Below, in pieces: positions 43,476 to 54,055 of a stretch of DNA of 64,000 bases (position 1 is its first letter; each line of letters opens with the position of its first letter). This DNA is from CAZMZW01 sp963802275 (GTDB lineage: Bacteria; Chloroflexota; Anaerolineae; Anaerolineales; Anaerolineaceae): assembly GCA_963802275.1 (NCBI GenBank), contig CAWDIB010000006.1, positions 124,001-188,000 of the forward strand, given 5' to 3'. Made by a program: the position numbers and the translations under genes. Under the pieces are notes generated by a model. It was given only the letters and a program-made list of their open reading frames with translations, ran no database searches and was not told the DNA's origin.

Positions 43476-43878
43476 TTTTCTGGTGGTTCCTGTGGGTGAG
43501 AATAAATATGGCTGCAGACGCAGCTATTATAAAAATGACTTGGATGAAGTTCACTCTCCCCCTGATGAAAAATATCTCGATCAGTAAATGCATGCCCATC
43601 ATGGCGCTGCAAATGCGGATATATACGCTGGCCCATTTACGGTTCAATGCGCTGCTAATAAAAGCGATAAGAAATGACAGACCAATTGTCAATCCTGAAA
43701 GCAAATAATAGATCGGATGAGGTCTTAAACCAAGATCCTGCCAAAGGGTATAGATGCTCAATACACCTGATAATCTCAGCCATCCAAACAGGGAAATACC
43801 GGGGCATATGATCAGCAATATCGTTTTGTGCCATCCAACCCCTCTCATTTGTTTCGGAAGATTCATTTCGCTTTGCAT
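43459..43878 (-). CDS. small membrane protein, function unknown
   Basis: A protein of about 139 residues with four hydrophobic helices (ILLIICPGISLFGWLRL, YYLLSGLTIGLSFLIAF, a segment around MMGMHLLIEIFF, and VIFIIAASAAIFIL). I recognise no family. The open frame reaches 43920, but that end overlaps the -35 box of the gatC promoter, and TATAAT on the minus strand lies at 43897-43892, so the start is more likely 43878 or 43866. Its last 17 bases overlap the start of the CYTH gene, implying co-expression. Confidence 0.55.
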   Translation of the reverse strand: MQSEMNLPKQMRGVGWHKTILLIICPGISLFGWLRLSGVLSIYTLWQDLGLRPHPIYYLLSGLTIGLSFLIAFISSALNRKWASVYIRICSAMMGMHLLIEIFFIRGRVNFIQVIFIIAASAAIFILTHRNHQKNEFTA

Positions 43879-43913
43879 AAAAGGTACAAAAATTATACTT
43901 TCATCAATGCGTC

Positions 43914-43941
43914 TTGACACTCATTCATTCTTGGTTATACT
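43914..43941 (+). promoter_or_regulatory. promoter of gatCAB
   Basis: TTGACA at 43914-43919, a 16-base spacer, and TATACT at 43936-43941. Transcription would begin near 43948. That leaves too little leader for the ATG at 43956 but a normal one for the ATG at 43977, which helps to decide the gatC start. Confidence 0.7.
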
Positions 43942-43976
43942 GACTGGATTGAAAAATGTCCCGACGAAGAAATCTT

Positions 43977-44303
43977 ATGAGTACCCAGGAAGATATCTCT
44001 CCACAATTGTTTGAACATCTCGTTCGGTTGGCTTCTTTGCAGTTGGAAGCTTCTGAAGCAGAATATCTGCGCAGTGAATTGAATCGCCAGTTGCAATCCA
44101 TCCGTGAGCTGACCTCCATCCAAATCCCGTCTGGGATGGAGATGACCGTTCACGGCATCCCCTTTCCTGCCGGCCGGCCGGATGATTTGCGGGATGATAT
44201 TCCCATGCCGTTTGATCAGGTGCGGGAACTTTTGAGCCAGGCGCCTGATCTGGTTAATGACCAGTTTGCCGTGCCTGATGTTCCCCATACCACCCTGGAA
44301 TGA
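43977..44303 (+). CDS. gatC: aspartyl/glutamyl-tRNA amidotransferase subunit C
   Basis: Subunit C of the GatCAB amidotransferase, which converts misacylated Glu-tRNA(Gln) or Asp-tRNA(Asn) into the correct amide form. It is a 108-residue helical protein with LFEHLVRLASLQLEASE at the start and LRDDIPMPFDQVRELLSQAP and the closing FAVPDV wrapping around GatA. The promoter position favours the start at 43977 over the in-frame ATG at 43956. gatA follows after 3 bases and gatB after gatA, an unbroken gatCAB operon. Confidence 0.9.
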   Translation: MSTQEDISPQLFEHLVRLASLQLEASEAEYLRSELNRQLQSIRELTSIQIPSGMEMTVHGIPFPAGRPDDLRDDIPMPFDQVRELLSQAPDLVNDQFAVPDVPHTTLE

Positions 44304-44306
44304 TCC

Positions 44307-45890
44307 ATGCAGCCATGTGACTTATCCGCTTTTGAGCTTGCCAACCTGGTCCGTCAGCGCAAGCTTTCTTCTCTGGAGGTGGTCGAATCCTGCCTTCAAC
44401 GCATCGCTGCAGTGGACGGCCGACCAGGATCACTTCAGCAGGGTGAACAAAGCGATGATGCGGTCAAGGTTCACGCTTTCATCACATTAACAGCTAAAAC
44501 AGCCCGCCGGCAGGCAGCTGAGGCCGATCAGAAAATAAAACAGGGAGAAGATGCTGGTCCCTTGGCTGGCGTGCCCTTCACTGTCAAGGATATTTTTTGT
44601 GTGAGGGAAACGCCATCAACTGCCGCATCAAAAATTTTGGCCAATTTTATTGCCCCATACACGGCCACCCCGGTGGCACGTATGCAAGCTGCTGGAGCGG
44701 TCATGCTGGGCAAGGTCAACCTGGACGAATTCACCTTTGGGTCTTCCAACGAATCCTCGGCCTTTCAGCCCAGCCCGCGTAATCCATGGAATTTGGATCG
44801 TGTGCCCGGCGGCTCCTCGGGCGGCAGTGCCGCATCCGTGGCTGCTGGCGAGGCGCCTCTCTCCTTGGGTACCGATACCGCCGGTTCCATCCGCCAGCCG
44901 GCCGCATTTTGCGGGGTGGTCGGCGTGAAACCCACCTATGGCCGAGTTTCCCGATATGGCTTGATCGCCTTTGGTTCCTCGCTGGATTGCCCCGGTCCGG
45001 TTGCTCGTGATGTCCGGGATGCTGCCCTGATGATGAACGCTATTTCCGGCTTTGACCCGCGCGATTCCACCTCTTCCCGCCAGGTCGTTCCTGATTATTT
45101 GGCGAATTTGGAAAAAGGAGTCAAAGGTCTGCGCATCGGCATCTCGCCCGATTACCTGCGCATCCTCTATCCCGACCTCGCAACCAGTGACTATACTACC
45201 CAGCAGCTGCCTGCTGAAATCGAGCAGGCGGTTCACAAAGCGGCTGGAGTCTTCAAATCCCAGGGTGCCGAGATCATAGAAAATGTGCCCATGCCCAACA
45301 CCCGCTATGGCATCCCGGCTTATTTTGTCATCAGCCGTGTGGAAGCCGCCTCCAACTTGCATCGCTTTGATGGCGTGAAATTCGGCTACCGCTCACCCAA
45401 ACCTGCCGCTGACTTGCACGAGATGTATCGTTTCACCCGCGGTGAGGCCTTTGGGTTGCAGCCCAAGTTGCGCATCCTCATGGGCATGTATGTTTCCGCC
45501 GCCCAGTATTCGGAGCAGTATTATCGCCGTGCGCTCAAGGTGCGCGCCATGATCCGCAGTGATTTTGATGCCGTCTTTGACCGGCAGGGGCAATACCATT
45601 TGGATGCCCTGCTTACCCCCACCACGCCCACCACCGCTTTTCCAATCAAGGCGGTCTATGGCAACTCGGTCTTAATGCAATATGCCGATCAGTTGACCGT
45701 GCCCGCCAACCATTCCGGCAACCCCGGCCTTTCCCTGCCCGCTGGTTTTGATGCTGATGGTCTGCCCATTGGCATTCAGTTGCTGGGTGCTGATTTCTCT
45801 GAGGCGCTGTTGTTCCGCCTGGGGCGTGCTTTTGAGCTAGCCACACAGGATGAGTCATGGCGCCAGCGAAAACCGGGGATCATTTCCTGA
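44307..45890 (+). CDS. gatA: aspartyl/glutamyl-tRNA amidotransferase subunit A
   Basis: The 527-residue amidase subunit of GatCAB, which releases ammonia from glutamine. The Ser-cisSer-Lys centre of the amidase-signature family is complete: Lys in PFTVKDIF, the Gly/Ser stretch PGGSSGGSAASVAAGEA, and GTDTAGSIRQPAAFCG. The usual KPTYGRVSRYGLIAFGSSLD follows. It is somewhat longer than the typical 480-490 residues, with extra length around 270-330. ATG follows gatC by 3 bases. Confidence 0.95.
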   Translation: MQPCDLSAFELANLVRQRKLSSLEVVESCLQRIAAVDGRPGSLQQGEQSDDAVKVHAFITLTAKTARRQAAEADQKIKQGEDAGPLAGVPFTVKDIFCVRETPSTAASKILANFIAPYTATPVARMQAAGAVMLGKVNLDEFTFGSSNESSAFQPSPRNPWNLDRVPGGSSGGSAASVAAGEAPLSLGTDTAGSIRQPAAFCGVVGVKPTYGRVSRYGLIAFGSSLDCPGPVARDVRDAALMMNAISGFDPRDSTSSRQVVPDYLANLEKGVKGLRIGISPDYLRILYPDLATSDYTTQQLPAEIEQAVHKAAGVFKSQGAEIIENVPMPNTRYGIPAYFVISRVEAASNLHRFDGVKFGYRSPKPAADLHEMYRFTRGEAFGLQPKLRILMGMYVSAAQYSEQYYRRALKVRAMIRSDFDAVFDRQGQYHLDALLTPTTPTTAFPIKAVYGNSVLMQYADQLTVPANHSGNPGLSLPAGFDADGLPIGIQLLGADFSEALLFRLGRAFELATQDESWRQRKPGIIS

Positions 45891-45905
45891 TGGATGGGGT
45901 GTACA

Positions 45906-47360
<1,455 letters not shown>

Positions 47361-47445
47361 TCGATTTTGGGCAGCGTTGCTTGCCCGGTTTTCACCATCG
47401 CGTGTAAAATAACCGCTTAAAAAACATCAAGTTAAGGATAATGAA

Positions 47446-47985
47446 ATGGCTAAAAATATTTTGATTGCTTATGCCACCTGGGCGGGAACGACCCGCGGTG
47501 TGGCGGAAGCAGTTGGCAAGGAACTCGCCGATAAGAACACCCATGTGCAGGTAGAGCGTGCCAGCCAGGTGAAGGATATCAGCGCCTACGATGCGGTGTT
47601 GGCTGCCACCTCAATCCATGCCGGCCGCACAGTGGGTGATTTCAACCGTTTTATGCGCCGTTTTCATCAACCCTTGAAAGAAAAGAAACTGGCATATTTT
47701 GTTGTCTGTGCCAATATGTTCGCCGACAAGGAGCAAAACCGGGCTGAAACTCTGGGCTGGTTGTCCAAGGCGCTCGCTGGATTGGAGGACTTGAAACCGG
47801 TAGATATCGGTTTATTCGCTGGCGGTGTTTCAACCGAGGGGGAGGATTACGAACGACAGAATTTCATCATCAAAGCCATCCTGGGTGCTATGAAGGAAAG
47901 CATCATCAAACAGTACCAGACTAGCGATTTGCGCGATTGGGAAAAGATAGCCCAATGGAGCCGGCAATTGAAAAAGAAATTCTAA
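47446..47985 (+). CDS. flavodoxin-domain protein (HemG/menaquinone-dependent oxidase-like)
   Basis: A 179-residue flavodoxin. The FMN phosphate loop is TWAGTTRGVAEAVG, and SIHAGRTVGDFNRFMRRF and KLAYFVVCANMF are typical of the HemG-like branch, which in enteric bacteria oxidises protoporphyrinogen with menaquinone. In genomes without a haem pathway such proteins act as general flavodoxins; no haem genes lie nearby. It is monocistronic and ends at a perfect palindromic terminator shared with bacterioferritin. Confidence 0.8.
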   Translation: MAKNILIAYATWAGTTRGVAEAVGKELADKNTHVQVERASQVKDISAYDAVLAATSIHAGRTVGDFNRFMRRFHQPLKEKKLAYFVVCANMFADKEQNRAETLGWLSKALAGLEDLKPVDIGLFAGGVSTEGEDYERQNFIIKAILGAMKESIIKQYQTSDLRDWEKIAQWSRQLKKKF

Positions 47986-47989
47986 CTGA

Positions 47990-48015
47990 AAAAGCCGGGC
48001 GATCGCCCGGCTTTT
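47990..48015. terminator. bidirectional terminator, perfect 26-base palindrome
   Basis: AAAAGCCGGGCGA joined directly to TCGCCCGGCTTTT: 13 perfect pairs centred on GCGATCGC. T-runs lie on both strands, so it can stop transcription of the flavodoxin gene from the left and of bacterioferritin from the right. The gene ends are 4 and 19 bases away. Confidence 0.9.
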
Positions 48016-48034
48016 CGTTTGACAAATTAGCTAT

Positions 48035-48499
48035 TTATATCTGTTCGACCAGGTAATTCTGGATTCCCATGCGCTTGATTTGGTCCATTTGCGCTTCGAT
48101 CCAGTCAATATGCCGTTCTTCATCTTTCAGGATCGCTTCCAAAAATTCGCGGGTTCCATTATCCCCTGTTTCGACACATAATTTGATTCCGTCGTTGTAA
48201 GATTTGATGGCGCCGTCCTCGGCGGAATGGTCATTCTTTAATTGCGGCTCCACTTCAGGTCCGATGTGCATTTCTTTTAAATGGCTGACGATCGGGGTGC
48301 CTTCCAGGAACAGGATGCGGCCGATGTGCATTTCAGCATGCTTCATCTCGTCAATGGCTCGTTTTTCAATCGCCTCGGCCAGCTTGTCAAAACCCCAGTT
48401 GGCGCACATTTCTGAATGTACCATGTACTGGCTGACCGCGGTCAGTTCATCCGAAAGCAAGTCGTTCATCTTTGCGATGACTTTTTCATTGCCTTTCAT
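48035..48499 (-). CDS. bfr: bacterioferritin
   Basis: A 154-residue ferritin subunit that oxidises and stores iron as a 24-mer. The four-helix bundle has the diiron ligands in place: Glu18 (LLSDELTAVSQYM), Glu and His in IDEMKHAEMH, and the second pair in AILKDEERHIDW. The Met within the DEMKHAEMH region suits the haem ligand position between subunits. AGGAGG precedes the start. No bacterioferritin-associated ferredoxin gene is next to it. Confidence 0.93.
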   Translation of the reverse strand: MKGNEKVIAKMNDLLSDELTAVSQYMVHSEMCANWGFDKLAEAIEKRAIDEMKHAEMHIGRILFLEGTPIVSHLKEMHIGPEVEPQLKNDHSAEDGAIKSYNDGIKLCVETGDNGTREFLEAILKDEERHIDWIEAQMDQIKRMGIQNYLVEQI

Positions 48500-48593
48500 T
48501 TGTACCTCCTGTTGAAATTATGGAATGTTTTCAATTATAACATTTGCATGCGGGGACAGATTTCGGAATATTACTGTAAAGAGCATGTTTTGA

Positions 48594-50243
48594 TTAATGA
48601 GAGGACTTTTTCCCCCATACTGCCGCAATACCACCGGATAAGGCGGCCAGCGGGATGGCAACGGCGGCGCTGAATGTGATTTGAAAGGTATTGATGAACG
48701 CCGTCATCACACTGTTGAATTCCGGCAAATGCCAATCGGCTTTCCAGCCGTTGATTCCATAGCTAAACATCACCGGTATTGCCAGTATGAAAATGAGTAC
48801 CAGACAATAATCCATCACCATTCTAAAGATTCGACCCGGTTTCTGCGTAAACCATTTTTGACTCAGCGACAGGCATGCCAATGCAATCACCAGCGTGGTG
48901 ATGGTCAGACTGCCAAAATAGAGAATGGCCTCATTCACACCTTCCATGGAACTCAATGAGTAACCGCGGCCGTCAATAAGCAAAAAGCGGATGTTGAAGA
49001 GGGCCAGGTATAAGATGGCTCCAATGAAGAGGGAGATCTTCTGTTTGTTCCAATTCCTGATGATCAGGAAGAGAATGGTCAGGATTGGGAGGATGGCCAA
49101 AACAAACCGCGGCAATTGTTCTTTCCATAAGCGTACAGTGCGGATTTCGGCGATGGTGGTGAGCCTGGTTTCCTTGGGAAGGACAGCTTTTCGGTAGGCA
49201 TCACCAAGCGCTTTCTGCTGGTGTTCCTGTGAGTTGACTATCACCGCTTCTTGTTGCGGGGTCAGGTCGAGCATTTCTATTAAAACGCGCCCCTGGGTGG
49301 AGGCTGGCAGGCTCGTTCCCAGCAGGGCCGCCAGGGTGGGAGCCACGTCTACCATTTGAACATCTGCATAATGGCCGGGTTTTATGCCGTATCCGGCCAG
49401 CACAAAGGGTTCGATCAGGGTAACCGCTTCCTGCCCGCCATGTCCGCCGCGGTCAATTTGCCCGTGGTCACTGATGACCAGAATGATATCCCGCTGCAGG
49501 TCTAACGTCGCAATTATTTCACCAAGTAGATCGTCGCAGCGTTTGGCTGCTTCATCCCAGCGCGGATCGCGCGGACCGCCCTCGTGGTGTCCGGCATAAT
49601 CCACCTGGTCGAGGTGGATGAGCACCAACTGATGGTCATTGGTTCTCAACCAGGGTAAAGCTGCTCCAACCACCTCCAGGTCACCCCGCCGGTCCTCTTT
49701 TTGTGTGAAGAACCCCTCATCCACCGCCTCATCTGGAAGAAGTTTTTCAAACCAGTCGAAGGCGCTGATGGTAGTATGTAGACCCGCCCGCTTGGCTGCG
49801 CTGAATAGGTCATCCTGGGTGAATTCCCAGATTTTGTTTACATCCACGTTGACCACGGGACTGTCATTCAATTCCGGCCAGGCGCCGGTCAGGATGGTGC
49901 TGTATCCCGGCTGGGAGAAGGATGGCGGCTGGCTGTGCATGCGTGCCCAGGCACCCCTCTGCCGCAACTGGTTGAGGTTTGGCATGACATCTTTTTTCAG
50001 CGAGGTATCTTCTCGCAATGCATCAATGATGACCAGCACCACCTGGCGGGTGATGGGTGCGTATAAGGTTTTACTTGCAACTGGGGGTGATTTCCGTAGC
50101 GGAGAGCGATATTCGAAGAGGGAATCCATCATCCCGGTTGCCCAGATATATCCCCACGCGGCAATTAAAAGCAGCAATCCAATCCGCCAGAAGTTTGAAA
50201 TGAATTTTTTCAATGTGGCTGGTCCTGTAGAGGGAGGTATCAT
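48594..50243 (-). CDS. membrane type I phosphodiesterase / alkaline phosphatase superfamily protein
   Basis: A protein of about 549 residues: one N-terminal helix, a large extracytoplasmic phosphodiesterase domain, and about five membrane helices at the C-terminus. Metal-site motifs are LVIIDALREDTS, SQPGYSTILTGAWP (probable nucleophile region), HLDQVDYAGHHEGG and LVISDHGQIDRGGHGG, the plan of nucleotide pyrophosphatases and of GPI ethanolamine-phosphate transferases of the PIG-O type. Activity on a phosphodiester outside the membrane is expected; the substrate is unknown. The frame can be extended to a TTG at 50267. Neither start has a good ribosome-binding site. Confidence 0.8.
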   Translation of the reverse strand: MIPPSTGPATLKKFISNFWRIGLLLLIAAWGYIWATGMMDSLFEYRSPLRKSPPVASKTLYAPITRQVVLVIIDALREDTSLKKDVMPNLNQLRQRGAWARMHSQPPSFSQPGYSTILTGAWPELNDSPVVNVDVNKIWEFTQDDLFSAAKRAGLHTTISAFDWFEKLLPDEAVDEGFFTQKEDRRGDLEVVGAALPWLRTNDHQLVLIHLDQVDYAGHHEGGPRDPRWDEAAKRCDDLLGEIIATLDLQRDIILVISDHGQIDRGGHGGQEAVTLIEPFVLAGYGIKPGHYADVQMVDVAPTLAALLGTSLPASTQGRVLIEMLDLTPQQEAVIVNSQEHQQKALGDAYRKAVLPKETRLTTIAEIRTVRLWKEQLPRFVLAILPILTILFLIIRNWNKQKISLFIGAILYLALFNIRFLLIDGRGYSLSSMEGVNEAILYFGSLTITTLVIALACLSLSQKWFTQKPGRIFRMVMDYCLVLIFILAIPVMFSYGINGWKADWHLPEFNSVMTAFINTFQITFSAAVAIPLAALSGGIAAVWGKKSSH

Positions 50244-50356
50244 AAATGAGAATTCAAAGAAAGGCAAGCAGGATGCAGGAATTGGGATTCAAAATCTGTG
50301 CAACCAATATTAAAATATTGCGTACATGATTATGAAATCATTCAAGGAGAATTGCC

Positions 50357-50563
50357 ATGTCTGAAGAAATCAAGAGACTATATCGTTCCCGCAAAGACCG
50401 CATGATTGGCGGTGTGTGTGGAGGGTTGGCCAGTTATATCGGGATTGATCCCACCCTGGTGCGCCTCCTCTTTGTTCTCGGCTTGTTCGCGATGGGCGGC
50501 ACTTTTTTGGCCTACATCATCATGATGGTGGTCATTCCTGAGGAACCGGCTGCAGCTGCCTGA
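50357..50563 (+). CDS. PspC-domain membrane protein (2)
   Basis: A 68-residue minimal PspC protein (IKRLYRSRKDRMIGGVCGGLASYIGIDPTLVRL, then one membrane helix and a short Ala tail). It is the second such gene in the window and lacks the Lys-rich tail of the one at 33793. AAGGAG precedes the start. A terminator follows 18 bases after the stop, so it is monocistronic. Confidence 0.88.
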   Translation: MSEEIKRLYRSRKDRMIGGVCGGLASYIGIDPTLVRLLFVLGLFAMGGTFLAYIIMMVVIPEEPAAAA

Positions 50564-50580
50564 TCAAATTTTTCTTAAAT

Positions 50581-50620
50581 AAAAAGGAGCCATCTATTTT
50601 TTGATCGGCTCCTTTTTCTT
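50581..50620. terminator. bidirectional terminator between PspC and FkbM genes
   Basis: AAAAAGGAGCC (50581-50591) pairs with GGCTCCTTTTT (50607-50617) around a 15-base T-rich loop. T-runs flank it on both strands, so it serves the PspC gene and the convergent methyltransferase gene. Confidence 0.8.
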
Positions 50621-50629
50621 TTACCCGGC

Positions 50630-51475
50630 TTATCTGGCAATGATGTAAGCCTTCCAGTTCAACTGTTCCACTGATTGGATCACGGGATGTCCCGAACGCA
50701 TTTCCATGATTGAATATTTTGCTTCGGTTAGCGCATCCCAGACAGCCCTGGCTGCCTCCTCGCCATGCAATTCGATGAGCAGGATGGGTTTGCATTCTTT
50801 TAGCAGCTGTTTCATTCCCAAGATGGCCAGCACCTCGCCGCCTTCGATATCCATTTTGATGATGTCTGGTGCAGCTTGTTTTTGCTTGTATACAAAATCG
50901 TCCAGTGACAATCCCTCAACGGTGATTTCCTGGTCATATTCCTCTGCTCGTCCGGCAGACCCGACTGCTTTCCCCATGGAAGTCGAAGAGTGAGCAAGGA
51001 ACTTAACCGGGCGCGTCTTGTCTATCACCGCCTTTGAGTGGACCTGGATGACTGAGTCCATATTATTTAGGGAGATATTTGCATTCAGGCGCCGGAGATT
51101 GGCGGGCAATGCCTCGAATGAAAATACTTTTCCGCCCTTTCCGCTCAACCTGGCCATCATTAAACTGATGTATCCAATATTGGCGCCGATGTCATAAAGG
51201 ACCATACCCTTCTGCACCAGCTCGCGCAATTCCGCCTGCAGCTCAGCCTCATAGGTACCCAACCAGTAGTCCTTTTCAGTTTGCAGGTTGAGGACCATTG
51301 TAAAACCCACTAGATTGCCTGCAGCTATGCTGATTTCGCTCATGCCTCCTGGGGCAGCCCGGTTCAGCGATTGGCGCAGAATTTTCGCCAGCGGTGGGAA
51401 ACGGTAGAACCAATTTTTTACCGCCGGAGGGAAGATTCGCGCTGCCCAGGCAGCCAGGCGCAAATAATACTTCAT
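50630..51475 (-). CDS. FkbM-family methyltransferase
   Basis: A 281-residue SAM-dependent methyltransferase. Motif I is LYDIGANIGYISLMMARL, followed by KVFSFEALPANLRRLNANI and the FkbM-typical IIKMDIEGGEVLAILGM. FkbM enzymes methylate hydroxyl groups of sugars or polyketides. No glycosyltransferase or polyketide genes are adjacent, so the target is unknown. Its ATG overlaps the stop of the acetyltransferase gene upstream, placing it last in a HIT-GNAT-FkbM operon. Confidence 0.85.
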   Translation of the reverse strand: MKYYLRLAAWAARIFPPAVKNWFYRFPPLAKILRQSLNRAAPGGMSEISIAAGNLVGFTMVLNLQTEKDYWLGTYEAELQAELRELVQKGMVLYDIGANIGYISLMMARLSGKGGKVFSFEALPANLRRLNANISLNNMDSVIQVHSKAVIDKTRPVKFLAHSSTSMGKAVGSAGRAEEYDQEITVEGLSLDDFVYKQKQAAPDIIKMDIEGGEVLAILGMKQLLKECKPILLIELHGEEAARAVWDALTEAKYSIMEMRSGHPVIQSVEQLNWKAYIIAR

Positions 51476-51960
51476 TCCGCCAGGCTCATTTCCAGCAGGA
51501 TTTCATCCCGGATCGGGATGCCGTTGTTCCCGTTCATCGGAATGGTTGGTTTTAATTCCCGGGATTTTTCAACCGCACCCGGAAAGACTGCCCGCAGTCT
51601 GAGACCGCGCCTTTGGTAGAAACCGATCGCCTCCAGGTTGTCGTTGGTGGTGATGACAGTCAAACGATTGCAGCCGCCTTCAATAGCAATATTCTTCACT
51701 TTATCAACCAGTTGCCTTCCAATCCCCACCCCTTCCACCAGGCTGTCCAGGGTGATGATTTCACATTCGGGCATTCTGATCTGATAAGTGATCAATCCAC
51801 TCACCAGGTTATCCTGTTGGGCAATGAATCCCGGCAGCTCGGCCGGGTAAAAAAATTCTCCATGGACCACAATGGCTTCGCCAAACCATCGCCTGGCGAT
51901 GAACTCCCGTATGAAAGGACGGTCATCCTCATTGGTTTCTCTAATGAAAAGTTCAGACAT
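51472..51960 (-). CDS. GNAT-family N-acetyltransferase
   Basis: A 162-residue GNAT protein. The acetyl-CoA loop lies in the VEGVGIGRQLVDKVKNIA region, preceded by the usual strand ECEIITLDSL; VITTNDNLEAIGFYQRRG is the conserved end of the fold. The substrate is unknown. It lies between the HIT gene (12 bases upstream) and the FkbM gene (4-base overlap) in one operon. Confidence 0.85.
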   Translation of the reverse strand: MSELFIRETNEDDRPFIREFIARRWFGEAIVVHGEFFYPAELPGFIAQQDNLVSGLITYQIRMPECEIITLDSLVEGVGIGRQLVDKVKNIAIEGGCNRLTVITTNDNLEAIGFYQRRGLRLRAVFPGAVEKSRELKPTIPMNGNNGIPIRDEILLEMSLAE

Positions 51961-51972
51961 GTTGTGGTTGAT

Positions 51973-52458
51973 TTATTCGTTGACCCAGCCATCCTGCAGG
52001 CGTTGCAGGGTTTGCAGCAGGTCTTCCGGCAGGACTCGTGCCGCTCCCACGGTGGTCATGAAGTTGGTGTCGCCATTCCAGCGCGGCACCACATGAAAAT
52101 GGACGTGGTCAGCCACGCCCGCCCCTGCCACCGTGCCGATATTGGCGCCCACATTGAACCCGTGTGGGTGATAAATTATTTCGATCGTACGCAAACCCTG
52201 ATTGATGAGCAGCATTATTTCTTGCAGGGTTGCTGAATCCAGGCTGACTAGCGAGGGCAGGTGTGCGTAAGGCACCACCATGATGTGCCCGCTGGTATAA
52301 GGATAACGGTTGAGGATCACGAATGACAGTTTGCCCCTGTGTACGATCAGGTTTTCCTCGCCATCCGCACAGGCGCATGCGTCGCAAAAGATGCATCCGG
52401 CTGGTTTGTCAGTGCGTGAGATGTAGTTCATACGCCATGGCGACCACAAATGATCCAT
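51973..52458 (-). CDS. HIT-family hydrolase
   Basis: A 161-residue histidine-triad protein with a clear HVHFHVVPRW motif, the catalytic and nucleotide-binding His residues. WSPWRMNYI and CIFCDACAC at the N-terminus are as in the bacterial branch related to diadenosine-tetraphosphate phosphorylases; the Cys pair may bind zinc. It acts on nucleoside phosphoramidates or dinucleoside polyphosphates. The open frame extends far upstream, but TTTGGAG 7 bases before the ATG at 52458 decides the start. First gene of the HIT-GNAT-FkbM operon, divergent from xseA. Confidence 0.88.
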   Translation of the reverse strand: MDHLWSPWRMNYISRTDKPAGCIFCDACACADGEENLIVHRGKLSFVILNRYPYTSGHIMVVPYAHLPSLVSLDSATLQEIMLLINQGLRTIEIIYHPHGFNVGANIGTVAGAGVADHVHFHVVPRWNGDTNFMTTVGAARVLPEDLLQTLQRLQDGWVNE

Positions 52459-52561
52459 GTTTACTCCAAATGAGGAATTGTTTGTATTATAAGGGTTTTT
52501 CTTACTGCTCCCCATTTTCAAATTAATTGACAGGTGCCAGACTACAAGGTAAGCTTGAAGG

Positions 52562-53818
52562 ATGTTGTTGTTCGATTTGGATGCGCAATCCCAATCCGGC
52601 ATATTGACCGTCACCCAGCTCACCCGCCGCTTGCAGGAAATCATTGAGAGCGATCCGCTGCTGCGGGATGTCTGGCTGCGGGGTGAAGTCAGCAACCTGA
52701 CCCTGGCTTCATCTGGTCACGTGTATTTTACCCTCAAGGATGAACAATCCTCAATCCGCTGCGTGATTTGGAAGAGCTCCTTCACTCGTGAGATGCGCAC
52801 GCATCTTCAGGAAGGTGCCTCGCTTGAGCTTCACGGCAATGTAGGTATTTATGAGCGTAGCGGACAATATCAGCTCTATGTGGATGCCATCCGGCCTGCA
52901 GGTGAGGGCGCGCTGTTCCAGGAATTTCTACGCCTCAAGGCAAAACTGGAAGCGGAAGGATTGTTTGATGAACAGCGCAAGCGGCCTGTTCCCGCCTTCC
53001 CCCGCAAAATTGGGCTGGTTACATCACCCACCGGTGCAGCATTACAGGATATGCTCAACATCCTTCGCAGCCGTTTTCCTATCGCTGAGGTGGTATTGGC
53101 TGGCACTTCCGTGCAGGGTGAATCAGCCCCTGGTGAAATAGTGGCAGCCCTGATGAACCTGAATCAAAAAGAACAGCCGGATGTCATCCTGCTGGCTCGT
53201 GGGGGCGGTTCGCTGGAGGATTTATGGGCGTTCAATGATGAGCGCGTTGTGCGTGCCATTGTGGCTTCTTCCGCTCCGGTAATTACCGGGATCGGACATG
53301 AAACTGATTTCACCCTGTCTGATTTTGTTGCCGACCTGCGTGCACCCACTCCAACCGCCGCTGCTGTTGCAGCCGTACCGGATATCAATGAAATAAGAAC
53401 CCGTATGAGCCGTGCAAGCCAGGATTTGATCAACGGCACCAATGAAAAGTTGATGATAGAGCGTTTGGAATTGAAGGAACTTGCCATTAACCTTGAAAGG
53501 ATTTCACCCCAGCGCTATTTACTTCAGGCATCGCAACACTTGGATGAATTAAATGGCATCCTCTCTCGTAACATTATCTATCGTATGGGGCTGACGAAAG
53601 AAAACCTGGTTCATTTATCGGCTCATCTTCACTCGCTGAATCCCAGCCAGGTACTAAAAAGGGGCTACGCCATGGTGACTGGTCAAAATGGCCGGATGCT
53701 GACCTCCATCCGCGGGGTGACGCCAGGCCAGACGATCACCGTGCGGATACAGGATGGGAAAATGCAGGCAAGTGTGACCCGAACCGAACCCGATAGTAAA
53801 ATTAATCGAGGTGAATGA
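52562..53818 (+). CDS. xseA: exodeoxyribonuclease VII large subunit
   Basis: The 418-residue large subunit of exonuclease VII, which degrades single-stranded DNA from both ends together with XseB. The N-terminal OB fold (LTVTQLTRRLQEII, DVWLRGEVSN, HVYFTLKDE) is followed by the catalytic domain with IGLVTSPTGAALQDML, ILLARGGGSLEDLWAFNDE and GIGHETDFTLSDFVADLRAPTP. A helical region precedes the closing LKRGYAMV. TTGACA at 52527-52532 may be the -35 box; with normal spacing transcription would begin almost at the ATG, so the mRNA could be nearly leaderless. xseB begins at the next base after its stop. Confidence 0.95.
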   Translation: MLLFDLDAQSQSGILTVTQLTRRLQEIIESDPLLRDVWLRGEVSNLTLASSGHVYFTLKDEQSSIRCVIWKSSFTREMRTHLQEGASLELHGNVGIYERSGQYQLYVDAIRPAGEGALFQEFLRLKAKLEAEGLFDEQRKRPVPAFPRKIGLVTSPTGAALQDMLNILRSRFPIAEVVLAGTSVQGESAPGEIVAALMNLNQKEQPDVILLARGGGSLEDLWAFNDERVVRAIVASSAPVITGIGHETDFTLSDFVADLRAPTPTAAAVAAVPDINEIRTRMSRASQDLINGTNEKLMIERLELKELAINLERISPQRYLLQASQHLDELNGILSRNIIYRMGLTKENLVHLSAHLHSLNPSQVLKRGYAMVTGQNGRMLTSIRGVTPGQTITVRIQDGKMQASVTRTEPDSKINRGE

Positions 53819-54046
53819 ATGGGAAAGACTGAAAAAGAAATCGAAAAACTGGGTTATGAACAGGCACTGGCCGAGTTGGAGAGGATTGTCCAGCAATTGG
53901 AGAACCAATCCCTGGAGTTGGAAACCACACTGAAACTATTTGAACGTGGTAAAACTTTATTGGTGCATTGCCAGAAATTGCTTGACCAGGCTGAACTGAA
54001 GGTTCGTGAACTGGAAACTGAAAAAACTGATTCCGCGGAGAGTTGA
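53819..54046 (+). CDS. xseB: exodeoxyribonuclease VII small subunit
   Basis: The 75-residue small subunit. GYEQALAELERIVQQLENQ and LELETTLKLFERGKTL are the two family helices, followed by a Glu-rich tail. Several copies bind each XseA chain. It starts directly after the xseA stop, so the two are co-translated. Confidence 0.93.
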   Translation: MGKTEKEIEKLGYEQALAELERIVQQLENQSLELETTLKLFERGKTLLVHCQKLLDQAELKVRELETEKTDSAES

Positions 54047-54055
54047 TTATCCTGA

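Noticed and set aside
52459..52695. 79-residue N-terminal extension of the HIT protein
   Set aside because: It runs through the divergent xseA promoter region and 5' end; a ribosome-binding site marks the ATG at 52458.
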